Assembly: GCA_023268155.1 (NCBI GenBank)
Contig: JALNKM010000005.1
Location: 36,279 to 100,278, forward strand
Direction of reading: 5' to 3'
Length of the DNA stretch: 64,000 nt
Source: Candidatus Geocrenenecus huangii
GTDB taxonomy: Archaea; Thermoproteota; Nitrososphaeria_A; Caldarchaeales; Wolframiiraptoraceae
Position 1 is the stretch's first letter, and the number at the start of each line of letters is the position of its first letter. The notes under the pieces were generated by a model. That model made no database searches. It was not told the DNA's origin and was given only the letters and a program-made list of their open reading frames with translations. The position numbers and the translations under genes are program-made. This document shows, piece by piece, positions 27,012 to 36,508 of this stretch.

Positions 27012-27922
27012 AGTTTTAGCTGTGATATAGCGTTCTTGACCGTCTCTGCACTTTTTATGAAAGCGTTCTTCTCTTCATTATTCAGTGGAAGCTCGATGAT
27101 ACTTTCTACACCATTCTTTCCTAGCACTGCTGGAACAACAAGACATACATCTGATACGCCGTACTCCCCATTTAGATATACAGAGGTAGGTATAACTCTT
27201 TTCTGGTCTTTCACTATTGACTCAACCATTATAGCGACCCCTGCGCCTGGAGCATGAGATGCAGACCAGCCCTTCAACTTGATTACCTGGGCTCCCATCT
27301 TCTTCGTTTCTTCAACTATTTGGTCTATCTTCTCTTTCGGTAAGAGCTCTACGAGGGGTTTACCGCATACATATGTATGTCTGGGAAGTAGGACCATTGT
27401 TTCTCCATGTTCTCCTATTATAGGCACATCCATCGATTTGTATGAAACGCCCAGTTCCCTCTTTATCAATGTCTTGAATCTTCCAGTATCTAGTGGACCG
27501 CTGAAACCTATTACCCTATTTCTCTCGAAACCTGTAACCTTGTATGCAACGTAAGTCATAACGTCTAACGGGTTAGTTACAATTATTACCTTGGATTTCG
27601 GAGCATATTCTTTAACTTTTTCAGAAACCTGTTTTATTACTTCGTAATTCTTGAATAATAAGTCCATTCTGGTCATATCTGCTTTCCGAATAAATCCAGC
27701 TGGAATAACAACTATATCAGAGCCGGTCATATCCTTGTAATCATTTGATCCACGGATATCTACATCTATCCCAAGTATCCCACACATATGAGATAGGTCT
27801 AAAGCTTCTCCTTGAGGTAGACCTTCGACAATATCTATCAAGGTTATATCATCCAATTCTTTCAACGCGATATGAATTGCTACAGAGATACCTACACGTC
27901 CGGACCCAACCACAGTTATCAT
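27005..27922 (-). CDS. mdh: Malate dehydrogenase (LDH-like)
   Basis: NAD(P)-dependent malate/oxaloacetate oxidoreductase. The Rossmann motif GSGRVG is at the N-terminus. The substrate loop reads FIRKADMTRMDL, whose Arg at the LDH Gln102 position selects malate over lactate. IVTNPLDVMTYVAYK, GFSGPLDTGRFK and GEHGETMV (catalytic His) follow. I start at the ATG at 27922, giving MITVVGSGRVG at once; nine further codons upstream (27949) have no support. About 305 residues, as usual. Confidence 0.93.
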   Translation of the reverse strand: MITVVGSGRVGISVAIHIALKELDDITLIDIVEGLPQGEALDLSHMCGILGIDVDIRGSNDYKDMTGSDIVVIPAGFIRKADMTRMDLLFKNYEVIKQVSEKVKEYAPKSKVIIVTNPLDVMTYVAYKVTGFERNRVIGFSGPLDTGRFKTLIKRELGVSYKSMDVPIIGEHGETMVLLPRHTYVCGKPLVELLPKEKIDQIVEETKKMGAQVIKLKGWSASHAPGAGVAIMVESIVKDQKRVIPTSVYLNGEYGVSDVCLVVPAVLGKNGVESIIELPLNNEEKNAFIKSAETVKNAISQLKLQ

Positions 27923-27953
27923 GTAAATACTATAATTACAGTATATCAAAAAC

Positions 27954-28853
27954 CTAACGTTGATCTTCTAGGTACTTCATCATGCCTAGACACGATATTT
28001 TTATAGTCACATATAGGTATATAGGCATGTTGGATAATTGGAATTTGTAATCTCCAACATACTTGTTTATTAAATTTCTTACTGCATCATCCATGTTTGC
28101 TTGTTCCTTCATTGTTTCTTCAACATCTTTCTTCCATTTTTCCAGTAAAGTGAATTCTTCCTTAAAGTATTCTGGAGACCATGCCTTCACTCCGAAATGT
28201 GGTCTAAGAATAATCCTGGATTTCAGCTTTGACAGCTTATTTAGAGTCTCTACTGCCTCAATGTAGTTGTAGCTTGGAGGAGGGGTCGTGGGGACTCTTA
28301 AAGGAAAAGAAGGAGTTTCAATGGATACTGCATCCCCAGTAATTAATGCCTCATCTTCTTCTACGTAAACTACGATTTGGTGAGGCGCATGGCCTGGAGC
28401 ATATAGGAATCTTAAAGAAACACCTCCAAGATCTATTCTTTCATAATCTTGAACACTTCTAATATTCTCGATTGGGACCGGCTCAGCTAATCCGAAAAAT
28501 GATGCAAAGTCTCCGTAGATCTCTCTTACACTAGCATTAAGCTTGCTCGGGTCTAGAAAATGTTTTACAGCTCTAGGATGACATAATACGATGCTTTTCT
28601 TTGAGTTTTCGATAAAGTATGAAGTAGCTCCAGCATGATCTAAGTGGAGGTGGGTTGGGATGATGTAGTCTATATCTATAGGTTTTAAACCTACTCCGCT
28701 AAGCTCTTCTAGAACCTTCGGTAAAGATGAAGCATAACCAATATCTACTATTGCAGATGATTTATCTCCAACGATAAGGTAAGCAGCTACAAATTCCTGA
28801 AATCCTAATGCATGCGTATCAAGAAGATAAACATGCTCTGAAACCTTCTTCAA
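27954..28853 (-). CDS. MBL-fold metallo-hydrolase
   Basis: Metallo-beta-lactamase-fold hydrolase with the binuclear motif THLHLDHAG (about residues 68-76), AIVDIGYASS before it, the third ligand GHAPHQIV and the bridging Asp in LITGDAVSIE; RPHFG supplies the last His. The arrangement resembles glyoxalase-II-like thiolesterases. The C-terminal third is helical. It is 31 bases upstream of mdh on the same strand, so co-transcription is possible. Substrate unknown. Confidence 0.87.
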   Translation of the reverse strand: MKKVSEHVYLLDTHALGFQEFVAAYLIVGDKSSAIVDIGYASSLPKVLEELSGVGLKPIDIDYIIPTHLHLDHAGATSYFIENSKKSIVLCHPRAVKHFLDPSKLNASVREIYGDFASFFGLAEPVPIENIRSVQDYERIDLGGVSLRFLYAPGHAPHQIVVYVEEDEALITGDAVSIETPSFPLRVPTTPPPSYNYIEAVETLNKLSKLKSRIILRPHFGVKAWSPEYFKEEFTLLEKWKKDVEETMKEQANMDDAVRNLINKYVGDYKFQLSNMPIYLYVTIKISCLGMMKYLEDQR

Positions 28854-28987
28854 AGAATCTCACCCAACATTCTACCGATCTCCATCCTTATCCATGAAAT
28901 TAACTTAACCTTAAACTTACAGATAAGAATTATGAGAAATACGCAGATTACACTTTATTAAGAAGTAAGATGATCCTACTGTGAGAG

Positions 28988-29473
28988 ATGATGGCGGAAG
29001 TAGTTTTTAGAGAAGCAAACGAGAAAGATTTAGACCAGGTAGCTATGCTGGTGGCTAGACTTAAGAGATTGAATGAGGAATTTGACCCACTACTTAATGT
29101 ATCTGAAAATCTTGAGCAATCATGCAGGGAATATATGAAGGAGGCAATACGGTCTGAAAATTCACTCGTTATAGTAGCTGAGCACAAGGGAAGGATCGTG
29201 GCCGTACTGAAGGCAGGATACATTAATCGGGTCTTCTACGACCCACCTCTTGAAGGACAGATACAGGAATTCTACATTCTTCCACAATATAGGCGGATGG
29301 GTATAGGTAAAAAGATGCTTGAGTACGCGATCGAGAAGCTTAGAAATAAAGTAAGCTTCATAACTGTAAGCTTTCCATCTCTGAATACTATCGCTGTCTC
29401 ATTCTATGAGAAATTCGGGTTCAGACCGATCTTCAGCGTCTACGCGAAGGAAACTATTGAGCAGCCTGGCTAG
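28988..29473 (+). CDS. GNAT-family N-acetyltransferase
   Basis: Acetyl-CoA-dependent acetyltransferase fold. The core motif A is EFYILPQYRRMGIGKKML (about residues 92-109), with the R/Q-x-x-G-x-G/A acetyl-CoA loop. The C-terminal motif B is SFYEKFGFRP. 161 residues. The initiator is one of two consecutive ATGs at 28988-28993. It converges with aRF1 and overlaps its end by 4 bases. Substrate unknown; archaeal RimI-like alanine acetyltransferase is one option but not specifically supported. Confidence 0.85.
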   Translation: MMAEVVFREANEKDLDQVAMLVARLKRLNEEFDPLLNVSENLEQSCREYMKEAIRSENSLVIVAEHKGRIVAVLKAGYINRVFYDPPLEGQIQEFYILPQYRRMGIGKKMLEYAIEKLRNKVSFITVSFPSLNTIAVSFYEKFGFRPIFSVYAKETIEQPG

Positions 29474-30726
29474 TGTCCTTTCAGTAGCCCCGCCACTCCC
29501 CCAAAAGCCTTCTTCAATATCTCTCCTTCTTCATGGCTTGAAGATACCAGTTCTACTCTTGCTTGAGCTCTCTCCCCTTCTTCTATCCAGAAATCAACCA
29601 TCGATTTCTGGTCAGCTAGCTGTAAAGACTGAGCACCACATCTTGAGCATTGTTTAGAAAGTATCTCGGGAACTTTCGAGGTCAGCTCGGATTCATCCAG
29701 CATGTATGAATATTTTTCTCCGCAATTTCCACATTTTACCTCGATGTAGACTCTCTCGAGGTCCTCTGAGACCAGCAGTATCTCTACGGTCCTGGACTTC
29801 AATGCTTGTAGAACTTCCTTCTCCCCATAGACTACCGCGGGATTCTCCGAGGCTATCTCGCTCATGAATCTCCTAACCATTTCTTGTTCTTCAATCATTC
29901 TAACTTCCTTCAAGAAATCTCTAGCTTTCTGGATTGCTTCTCTTACACCTTCTTCACCAGAATACGATGTATCGACGGCATGTATTTTGTCTTTAAACGT
30001 GTAGTGTAGATAGTCTCCTTCCGCAAATATTTCTTTTGTTGGTCCCGGCCCTCCAAGTATTATTCCCTTCAACTCCGGATACTGGAGAAGTATCTGATTC
30101 GCATGGTCTCCAACCCTCTTATAATACTCGTTTAAACTCATTTCTCTCAATCTCTCAAATCTTCGGGATGACTGTCCACCAGCTCTATGCTTGCCTGGAA
30201 CACCTGAAGTAAATTTCTTCATCTCAACAATTCTTCTACCTTTTATTACTGCTACGGCGGCTTCTTCATTATCAATTACTATTACTCCATAGACGTCTTT
30301 TTCTTTCAACAGATCTTTAAGAGGATCAAGATAGAATTTACTATCACATCTATACAAGAAGATGTCTATTGGTTCCGGAGGGATGATGTGGTATACTTCT
30401 ATTTTCTCTTTTCCGGGACCATTTTGAGGTACTGCTCCACTAAATACTATCAATCCCGTTGGTCCAGCTCTATTGAACAGCTTCAATCTCTGGATAGCGC
30501 TCTCAATAGCGTCTTGAACATTCTTCCTAGTCGTCTTAGACTTTATGTTCGCTGCGGTTGAATATTCTTGTCTAAGATACCCTATGACGTCGGAGATAGG
30601 TTTACCGGGTGGAATATATATTGATATAAGCTCAGTGCCTCTACCTTCTTTAGATTCAAGTTCTCTAATCAGCTTCTTAAATTTGTATAGGGTTACAGAA
30701 TCTTTTCTATCGAATTTAACCTCCAA
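29470..30726 (-). CDS. prf1: Peptide chain release factor aRF1
   Basis: Class I translation termination factor recognising all three stop codons. The stop-decoding NIKS motif and the peptidyl-tRNA hydrolysis motif GGQSSRRFERLRE are present (about residues 60-63 and 183-195 in this numbering). The C-terminal domain carries a CGNCGEKY...CSRCG zinc-binding minidomain. I favour the TTG at 30726, because ggaggtg precedes it by about 8 bases. A TTG six codons upstream (30744) overlaps that Shine-Dalgarno. It is divergent from the S10 gene. Confidence 0.95.
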   Translation of the reverse strand: MEVKFDRKDSVTLYKFKKLIRELESKEGRGTELISIYIPPGKPISDVIGYLRQEYSTAANIKSKTTRKNVQDAIESAIQRLKLFNRAGPTGLIVFSGAVPQNGPGKEKIEVYHIIPPEPIDIFLYRCDSKFYLDPLKDLLKEKDVYGVIVIDNEEAAVAVIKGRRIVEMKKFTSGVPGKHRAGGQSSRRFERLREMSLNEYYKRVGDHANQILLQYPELKGIILGGPGPTKEIFAEGDYLHYTFKDKIHAVDTSYSGEEGVREAIQKARDFLKEVRMIEEQEMVRRFMSEIASENPAVVYGEKEVLQALKSRTVEILLVSEDLERVYIEVKCGNCGEKYSYMLDESELTSKVPEILSKQCSRCGAQSLQLADQKSMVDFWIEEGERAQARVELVSSSHEEGEILKKAFGGVAGLLKGH

Positions 30727-30981
30727 GTATAGAGACACCTCCAAGTAGAGCTAGTAGTCAAAAGCCTACAAGCATTCTAGCAGAATTGAAGAAGCTATAC
30801 ATTCTCTGAGAAATTATAGTAAATACTAGTTAAAATGTATTTCATCTGAGAGAATACATGGCTCCACAATCCCGAATTCTCAGAAAGGGTGATTGGAGTA
30901 TTCAATGCTTGGGATCGATGGCTTTGGGTTTTCTGGATAGTTGAAGTTTATTAATACGTTAATTAGGTTGTTTGTTTGGAT

Positions 30982-31293
30982 ATGCCGACGAAGGTAAGGA
31001 TTAAGCTGACGAGCATAGATCTGGAAAAGATCGAGAGAGTATGTGCGGAAATAAAGGATATAGCGATCAAAACTGGGACTAAGATTTCTGGACCGATACC
31101 TCTTCCAAGAAAGAGGCTCCTCATCCCTGTTAGGAAATCCCCCTGCGGCGAGGGGACTAAGACATGGAGGAAGCATGAGCTGAGAATATACAGGAGGCTC
31201 ATAGACCTACATATTACGGACCAGAGAGTAATGAGAGCTATAATGAGGATCCAGATACCTGAAGATGTCTCTGTAGAGATGATCGTTCGATAA
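30982..31293 (+). CDS. rps10: Ribosomal protein S10 (uS10)
   Basis: Small-subunit protein of the head domain. It is recognised from its N-terminus KVRIKLTSIDLEKIERV, the segment GPIPLPRKRLLIPVRKSP and the C-terminus IQIPEDVSVEMIVR. The ATG at 30982 gives the usual MPTKVR; a TTG two codons earlier is not needed. TATA-like tttattaa at 30947-30954 predicts a near-leaderless mRNA. In many archaea this gene follows EF-1A, but no tuf gene is nearby, so it is monocistronic here. Confidence 0.96.
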   Translation: MPTKVRIKLTSIDLEKIERVCAEIKDIAIKTGTKISGPIPLPRKRLLIPVRKSPCGEGTKTWRKHELRIYRRLIDLHITDQRVMRAIMRIQIPEDVSVEMIVR

Positions 31294-31338
31294 GTCTGTA
31301 TGCAGGACGGATCTAGTAGAATTAGTAAAAGCTTGAAT

Positions 31339-31749
31339 CTAGGCACCCATAACCTGTATTATGTAGGTTCTCTTTCTTGGCCCATCAAACTCTGCCAAGA
31401 AGATGTTCTGCCAAGTTCCCAGTAGTAGTTTCCCACCAGATACAGGTATAGAGATACTTGTGCTTAAAAGTATTGAGCGGAGATGAGCATATGCGTTATC
31501 ATCTACATTATCGTGAAAGTAGTTTCCCTTAATGGGTACAAGCTTTTCTAACATCTTCTCCAAATCATCCATCAATCTTTTTTCATCTTCATTAATGAAT
31601 AGACATGTAGTTGTATGAGGTGTAAATATTGTCACTAGGCCCTCAACTACCTCTACTTCCCGTAATACGTCTTCAACAGAATTCGTAATGTCTATGAAAT
31701 CTATTTTCTTCCTACTTTCAATAGTAAAATTCTTAGTAATAACCTTCAT
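31339..31749 (-). CDS. YjbQ/UPF0047 family protein
   Basis: Small conserved protein of the YjbQ family, whose members show weak thiamine-phosphate synthase activity. Signature segments are FTPHTTTCLFINEDE, a triple-His/Asp pattern in NYFHDNVDDNAYAHLRS, and GTWQNIFLAEFDGPRKR. The ATG at 31749 gives the normal start MKVITKNFTIES (136 residues); upstream in-frame codons to 31836 are not conserved in pattern. It converges with S10. Confidence 0.92.
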   Translation of the reverse strand: MKVITKNFTIESRKKIDFIDITNSVEDVLREVEVVEGLVTIFTPHTTTCLFINEDEKRLMDDLEKMLEKLVPIKGNYFHDNVDDNAYAHLRSILLSTSISIPVSGGKLLLGTWQNIFLAEFDGPRKRTYIIQVMGA

Positions 31750-31892
31750 AAAAATAGATACCGCCAGTTTATTCATTAATTTTTTTCTAGGCAAACTGAC
31801 GTATAATGTCCCGTTATTACGACAATTTGTCGGCAAATATGACGAGACTATGGAAAAAAGTTAATTAGATAAAAAGATCATATAAACAGCAA

Positions 31893-33074
31893 ATGGAGAT
31901 GGAGTCAATAGTTGATAAAATTTCTTTTGGAGGAATTGTAGCGATACGGGATACTCTACTGAAGATGCGTAATGAAGGTAAGAAAGTCTATAGACTTGAA
32001 TCTGGAGACCCCTCGTTCGATATCCCTCCCCACGTTAGAGACGCGATGATAGATGCATTAATGAAGGGATATACTCATTATACAGAATCAACTGGTATAA
32101 GCCCTCTAAGAGAAGCGATGTATAGGAAAGTCGTGGAAGAAAATAAAATACCTATCAAAGACCATAACCACATCCTCGTAACCAATGGGGCCATGCATGG
32201 ACTATACGTAACATTTAGAGCCTTGCTATTACCAGGAGAAGAAGTGATAATACCGGATCCAATGTGGACAGAGATAGCAGATAATGTGAGACTCGCAGGA
32301 GGTGCTCCAGTAAGATGCATACTAAAGCCTGAAAACGATTTTGTATATGACCCATCTGACGTAGAATCATTAATAACATCTAGGACAAAAGCCATCTTCA
32401 TAAATACACCGCATAATCCTACTGGAGCCGTATTTCCGAAGAAGATTCTTGAAGAACTTGTAGAGATAGCCGTGAGAAGAAATCTATACATTGTTAGTGA
32501 TGAGGCATATGAGCACATAATCTACGATGGGCTAAAACATGTCAGTATAGGTTCTCTAGAAGGGGCTGAAGATAGAACTATAACCATATTCTCTACATCC
32601 AAGAGCTTTGCAATGAGTGGGCTTAGAATAGGATACATAGTTACAAACATAGATAAGATAATTGAGAGGGGAAAGAAGCTCCTTAGATGCACGATAAATG
32701 GTGTAAACTCGGTTGCGCAGTATGGAGCTTTAGCAGCATTTAATGGACCTAAAGAATACATAGAAGAAATGAGAAGAGAATACCAGCGTAGAAGAGATAT
32801 GATATATGAGACTACAAGCAAGATGAGATCTATCAAACCGTTTAAACCTAGAGGAGCATTCTACATATGGTGTAAGATAAGTGAAGACTGGAGAGACAAC
32901 GAAGGGAAGAGAAGCGATTGGGCTATGACAAATTACTTGTTGAAGTTCGGGCTTGGGAGCACGCCAGGGTCAGAGTTTGGACCAGCAAGCTCGGAATATA
33001 TAAGATTCTCATTCTCATGTGCTACAAGCCATCTCGCAGAAAGTCTAGAAGTATTAAAGCAAGTCCTACCCTAA
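31893..33074 (+). CDS. Class I pyridoxal-phosphate aminotransferase
   Basis: AspAT-like aminotransferase (393 residues). It has NTPHNPTGAVFPKK (the conserved NPTG), VSDEAYEHIIYDG with the PLP-contacting Asp and Tyr, the Schiff-base lysine in FSTSKSFAMSGLRIGY, and FSFSCA with the substrate Arg just before it (YIRFSFS). This matches the I-gamma archaeal aspartate/aromatic aminotransferases. Monocistronic, with a TATA-like ttaattagataaaaag about 30-40 bases upstream. The amino donor cannot be deduced safely. Confidence 0.9.
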   Translation: MEMESIVDKISFGGIVAIRDTLLKMRNEGKKVYRLESGDPSFDIPPHVRDAMIDALMKGYTHYTESTGISPLREAMYRKVVEENKIPIKDHNHILVTNGAMHGLYVTFRALLLPGEEVIIPDPMWTEIADNVRLAGGAPVRCILKPENDFVYDPSDVESLITSRTKAIFINTPHNPTGAVFPKKILEELVEIAVRRNLYIVSDEAYEHIIYDGLKHVSIGSLEGAEDRTITIFSTSKSFAMSGLRIGYIVTNIDKIIERGKKLLRCTINGVNSVAQYGALAAFNGPKEYIEEMRREYQRRRDMIYETTSKMRSIKPFKPRGAFYIWCKISEDWRDNEGKRSDWAMTNYLLKFGLGSTPGSEFGPASSEYIRFSFSCATSHLAESLEVLKQVLP

Positions 33075-33178
33075 CTTCTACTAACAATATTATCGTCCCC
33101 TAGAAAAGTGTAGAGGCCACTATCCAGTAACATCTAACATATTTGTTTACGCCACAGCAGTAATTAAAGAAGATGCTT

Positions 33179-33205
33179 AAGAGAGAAGTCTCTTCTGGTC
33201 TTTTT
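33179..33205 (+). terminator. Possible hairpin terminator after the aminotransferase
   Basis: AAGAGA at 33179-33184 pairs with TCTCTT at 33189-33194 across a GAAG loop, followed by a five-T run at 33201-33205. Archaeal termination depends mainly on the T run, so the hairpin may be incidental. Confidence 0.3.
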
Positions 33206-34283
33206 AGAAGATATTTGAGAATCTTGACAATCTATACTCCTCGATGCTATCCAGGCCTCTTCTTTGAGATACGATATCTGCGAGGAGATATCCTAGAGCA
33301 ACACCCCTCATCAGCCCGTAGCCTCTTAACCCATCAATAAAGAAGACATTGTCGTATCCAGGCAAGTTATCTATTATGGGGTCTAGGTCTGGTGTAATAC
33401 TTATAGGACCAGACCATTCTTCAACCAATTCTGCTCTACTCGACAATCTTAATCTCAGAAGTTTCTCTGCATCGACTCGAAATCTATCGGGAGGTTTCTG
33501 GAAGAATAGTAGTGGGTCGTCCACTATCTCTGCATGATATCCTCCCCCAACTATCGTTCCATCTACTCCAGGTCTCCAGTAACTTTCATAGACTTCATCT
33601 GCAAGAGATATTATTCTACTGCTTACTCTGAATCTATATGCTGGGATACGTAATACTGCGACCGGAATGGATACCCCATACTTTGAGAGGAAGACTCTTG
33701 TCCAAGCACCTAGACATAGTACGACTACCTCTGCTTGAATTTCTCCAGATTGGCTGAGTACTAGTCTATGTCTTTCCCCATAAACTATCTCTTTAACCCA
33801 CTTCTTCTCGATGCGGACACCTTTCTCTACAGCTTTCCGTATTAGGAATCTTATGAATTTGTCTGCTTCGACGGATACATCATCAATCGTTAATGTCACC
33901 ACCTCATCTTTATTAAGAACCAACCATGGCCAAATCTGTAGAGCGTCTCCTACGTTAAATTGTTTAAATTCAACACCTGCTTTCTTTAATAATTCTGCAC
34001 TTTCCTCAGCTTCTATGGGATCTTCAACTGATATGAATCCTCTTCCAGTTACACCTACTTCATCTAAACTGGAATCTCTGATTAGCTCATTTATTATCTT
34101 TATGCTTTCTTTAACAAGTATGATGTCTCTAAGATCTTCAAGCTGAAGCGTTATAATGCCTGCACATGCTGTCGACGCGCTCTTCTCATCTCCTAGCATT
34201 ACTACATTATAACCGTACTCACTTAACCTGATGGCCGATGATAATCCAGTAATCCCCATACCTACAACAGCGAATTCATGCAA
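33204..34283 (-). CDS. FAD-dependent amino acid oxidase-like protein (DAO family)
   Basis: Flavoprotein of the glycine/sarcosine oxidase-DAO superfamily. The N-terminal dinucleotide fold is VVGMGITGLSSAIRLSEYGY, and the C-terminal FAD loop is FIDGLRGYGLMRGVALGYLLAD. The middle carries VVLCLGAWT, typical for the family. 359 residues. Archaeal anaerobes use such proteins as dehydrogenases rather than oxidases. It is monocistronic and divergent from the TatD gene. Substrate unknown; proline, glycine or sarcosine are possible. Confidence 0.86.
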   Translation of the reverse strand: MHEFAVVGMGITGLSSAIRLSEYGYNVVMLGDEKSASTACAGIITLQLEDLRDIILVKESIKIINELIRDSSLDEVGVTGRGFISVEDPIEAEESAELLKKAGVEFKQFNVGDALQIWPWLVLNKDEVVTLTIDDVSVEADKFIRFLIRKAVEKGVRIEKKWVKEIVYGERHRLVLSQSGEIQAEVVVLCLGAWTRVFLSKYGVSIPVAVLRIPAYRFRVSSRIISLADEVYESYWRPGVDGTIVGGGYHAEIVDDPLLFFQKPPDRFRVDAEKLLRLRLSSRAELVEEWSGPISITPDLDPIIDNLPGYDNVFFIDGLRGYGLMRGVALGYLLADIVSQRRGLDSIEEYRLSRFSNIF

Positions 34284-34404
34284 GCCGCTTCTCCAAGTAA
34301 AAGTCTACGAAAAAGGATAATTTAACAGATAAGCCTTTCTTAACCGGTTGAACTTTAGCGAGGATACTAGGTTTTAATATAATTTTAGACCTAACTTTTC
34401 TAGG

Positions 34405-35112
34405 ATGCTCGTAGACTCCCACTGCCACGTATATGCCTATAGATTAGACGAATTAGAAAAATTCAAAGACATATTGATAATAGGGGTCGCAGAAGATTAC
34501 GAAAGCAGTATAAAGAATCTAGAAATATCTAGGAACTATCTGAATATTTATCCGTTTGTAGGGGTTCATCCATGGAATCTTAAAAACATCGAAGGTCAAG
34601 AAGTAGAGAAGACGCTTGACTTAGCTTGTAGATCTAAAGGAATAGGAGAAGTCGGATTAGATAAACGATATGGTAAGAAGTCTCTAGAAGAGCAGATATC
34701 TGTTTTCAAGATATTTTGTGAGGCGGCTTCTGAAAAGAATCTTCCAATGAACGTCCATGCTCTAGATACTTGGAGAGAATGCCTAAATATTGTGACAAGC
34801 TACAACGTTAAAAATGTACTCTTCCATTGGTATACTGGTCCACTGAATCTGCTGGAAGATATAGCTTCCCAAGGATACTACATATCGATTAATCCAGCGA
34901 TCATCATTCAGGCAAAGCATAGAGCAATTCTTGAGAAGGCTGAAGTAGACATCCTACTCACTGAGAGTGACGGCCCCTACATGTATCGTGGGATGGACCT
35001 CAACCCTTTGAAGATAAGAGATCTGCTAAGAACCATGGCGGCCATGAAAGAGATATCTTTAGAGGATCTTGAAAAGGTCATAGAGGAGAATTTCAAGCGA
35101 TTCATTAGGTAG
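34405..35112 (+). CDS. TatD-family metal-dependent hydrolase
   Basis: TIM-barrel metal-dependent hydrolase, probably a DNase or related phosphoesterase. Motifs are VDSHCHVY at the N-terminus, GVHPWNL, GIGEVGLDKR (metal Glu), PMNVHALDT, LFHWYTG and LLTESDGPY (terminal Asp). At 235 residues it is slightly shorter than bacterial TatD. Near-leaderless promoter (TATA-like tttaatataattt around 34374-34385). It converges with the metallopeptidase gene after two bases. Confidence 0.88.
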   Translation: MLVDSHCHVYAYRLDELEKFKDILIIGVAEDYESSIKNLEISRNYLNIYPFVGVHPWNLKNIEGQEVEKTLDLACRSKGIGEVGLDKRYGKKSLEEQISVFKIFCEAASEKNLPMNVHALDTWRECLNIVTSYNVKNVLFHWYTGPLNLLEDIASQGYYISINPAIIIQAKHRAILEKAEVDILLTESDGPYMYRGMDLNPLKIRDLLRTMAAMKEISLEDLEKVIEENFKRFIR

Positions 35113-35114
35113 GT

Positions 35115-35498
35115 TCAATGTAGCTCTCTACGTTCTCTTAATATCTTGTACAGGATCTTGACTTCTCTATCAATCTTGAACCCTCCGTGAGGTAGAAGAT
35201 TCCCGCTAAAAGTTTTAGGTATGTGGAGGAGTTCATGGATGATGATCTTGTCTTTTTCATCTTCTGGCAAAGGGTCGAAATTCTCCGATATGAACTCTAT
35301 AACGTAGTGGGGCTTCATCCTTAAACCAATTATGAATGCTCTAGAGACTCCATGTATCCTAGCGTAGGTGTCTGATCTTGAACCATAACTTCTAACACAT
35401 CTTATTCTCTCGACATCAATATAATTGAGACCTATGACGTTCACTATCATTCTAACTCTTTCTTCCAAGTCTGGAGCGGGAGTATATCTTACCTTCAT
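35115..35498 (-). CDS. Putative zinc metallopeptidase (HELLH type)
   Basis: Small 127-residue archaeal protein with a gluzincin-like HExxH motif IIIHELLHIPKTFSGNLLPHGG; a third His downstream (PHGG) may be the extra metal ligand. The preceding basic region (RCVRSYGSRSDTYARIHG) is conserved in archaeal homologues annotated as putative metallopeptidase. No signal peptide, so it is cytoplasmic. It converges with TatD and is 53 bases downstream of an uncharacterised gene on the same strand. Protease activity is inferred from the motif only. Confidence 0.75.
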   Translation of the reverse strand: MKVRYTPAPDLEERVRMIVNVIGLNYIDVERIRCVRSYGSRSDTYARIHGVSRAFIIGLRMKPHYVIEFISENFDPLPEDEKDKIIIHELLHIPKTFSGNLLPHGGFKIDREVKILYKILRERRELH

Positions 35499-35551
35499 AA
35501 CCTTTATCTAAACTATGTTGTCCATGGCAATAAAAAGATTCTCCTGAACCA

Positions 35552-36133
35552 CTACTCTAGATTAATTTTATACATAACTTCACCTAGTTCTTCTCTGCAC
35601 TTCTTATCTGATTCTTCTTCGTATTCTTCTATCATCTCAATCAGTTCTAGCGTTCTTTTAACTATTCTCCACTCCTTACTCGACATGATCGATACTAGAC
35701 TAAGACCCCTCTTACTCTCTATGAACAAGCACATAACTTTCACTGGTAGCTCTACACTAAACCTCTTCAAAACTTCATCATCCGATACAGGCAGGCTAAA
35801 GAAGTTGTTGTCTCTCCACCCTGAAACTATTGTAACAGGACCTCTGGATACTTCCTCAATAATGCTCTCAACGAATTCACATGGTTTCGGATTCTCAAGG
35901 AATTCTACATCTTCCGCGATAAGTTTCTCTTCCCCCATCTGTTTACTCTCTACTATCTTTATCTTCGCAAATACTCCGAGCTTAAACTTTCTTGGAATAT
36001 TTCTCATAAAGATTATCCAAGAACCAGCCCCCGGAGATACAACTCTAACTCTATAGGTGACTATATGCTTCCTAACGACTGGCTCAAGAGATGCAATGTA
36101 CCCATATATCTCCGAGGATCTATTATCATCCAA
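35552..36133 (-). CDS. Uncharacterised protein, possibly OB-fold N-terminus
   Basis: I do not recognise this 193-residue protein. The first 75 residues are beta-rich (GYIASLEPVVRKHIVTYRVRVV, KLGVFAKIKIVESKQ), in the manner of an OB-fold. The middle holds FVESIIEEVSRGPVTIVSGW, and the C-terminal 40 residues form an acidic, charged helix (ELIEMIEEYEEESDKKCREE). No membrane segment. Its divergent neighbour at 36221 is also uncharacterised. Codon use and strong archaeal-style coding pattern argue it is a real gene. Confidence 0.6.
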   Translation of the reverse strand: MDDNRSSEIYGYIASLEPVVRKHIVTYRVRVVSPGAGSWIIFMRNIPRKFKLGVFAKIKIVESKQMGEEKLIAEDVEFLENPKPCEFVESIIEEVSRGPVTIVSGWRDNNFFSLPVSDDEVLKRFSVELPVKVMCLFIESKRGLSLVSIMSSKEWRIVKRTLELIEMIEEYEEESDKKCREELGEVMYKINLE

Positions 36134-36220
36134 TGATGTTGGCCTCCGTCAGCCGAATAAGAATATGAAACGTTAGATAAAAATAATATATTACGTCTCC
36201 TATAAATACTGGAGGTCTAC

Positions 36221-36496
36221 ATGATTCGGGTAGAAGAGCCCAAGATTTCGAACTGGATTGATGCAAGAAAGTTGGCAGAGAAAGAGGTTGAGAAGAGACT
36301 TAACGGAAAGATAAAGGATTCATGGGTTGATAGTATCTGGCTAGCCCCCTACAGTGAGGGAAGTAAATGGATCGTCAAGCTAAAGGTAGTAGTGTCTAAA
36401 GGATTGTCTGGGAAGAAGGGTTACAGCGTCTATGTAAAGCTCGACCCGCTGACGGGCGAGGTTGAAGATTTTCAATCATCTGAACAAGTAGGATAG
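36221..36496 (+). CDS. Small uncharacterised protein, PepSY-like C-terminus
   Basis: A 91-residue cytoplasmic protein, not recognised with certainty. The N-terminal half is helical (WIDARKLAEKEVEKRLN). The second half is beta-rich and ends VYVKLDPLTGEVEDFQ, which resembles the terminal strand motif of PepSY-type domains (DPxTGEV). TATA-like aaaaataatatatta lies about 35 bases upstream and ctggaggtc precedes the ATG, both supporting expression. Confidence 0.6.
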   Translation: MIRVEEPKISNWIDARKLAEKEVEKRLNGKIKDSWVDSIWLAPYSEGSKWIVKLKVVVSKGLSGKKGYSVYVKLDPLTGEVEDFQSSEQVG

Positions 36497-36508
36497 AGGC
36501 GGGTTTTA

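Noticed and set aside
30780..30860. Repeated CTGA with spaced A-rich boxes upstream of S10
   Set aside because: C boxes are poor (TTGAAGA, ATGTATT) and spacing is irregular.
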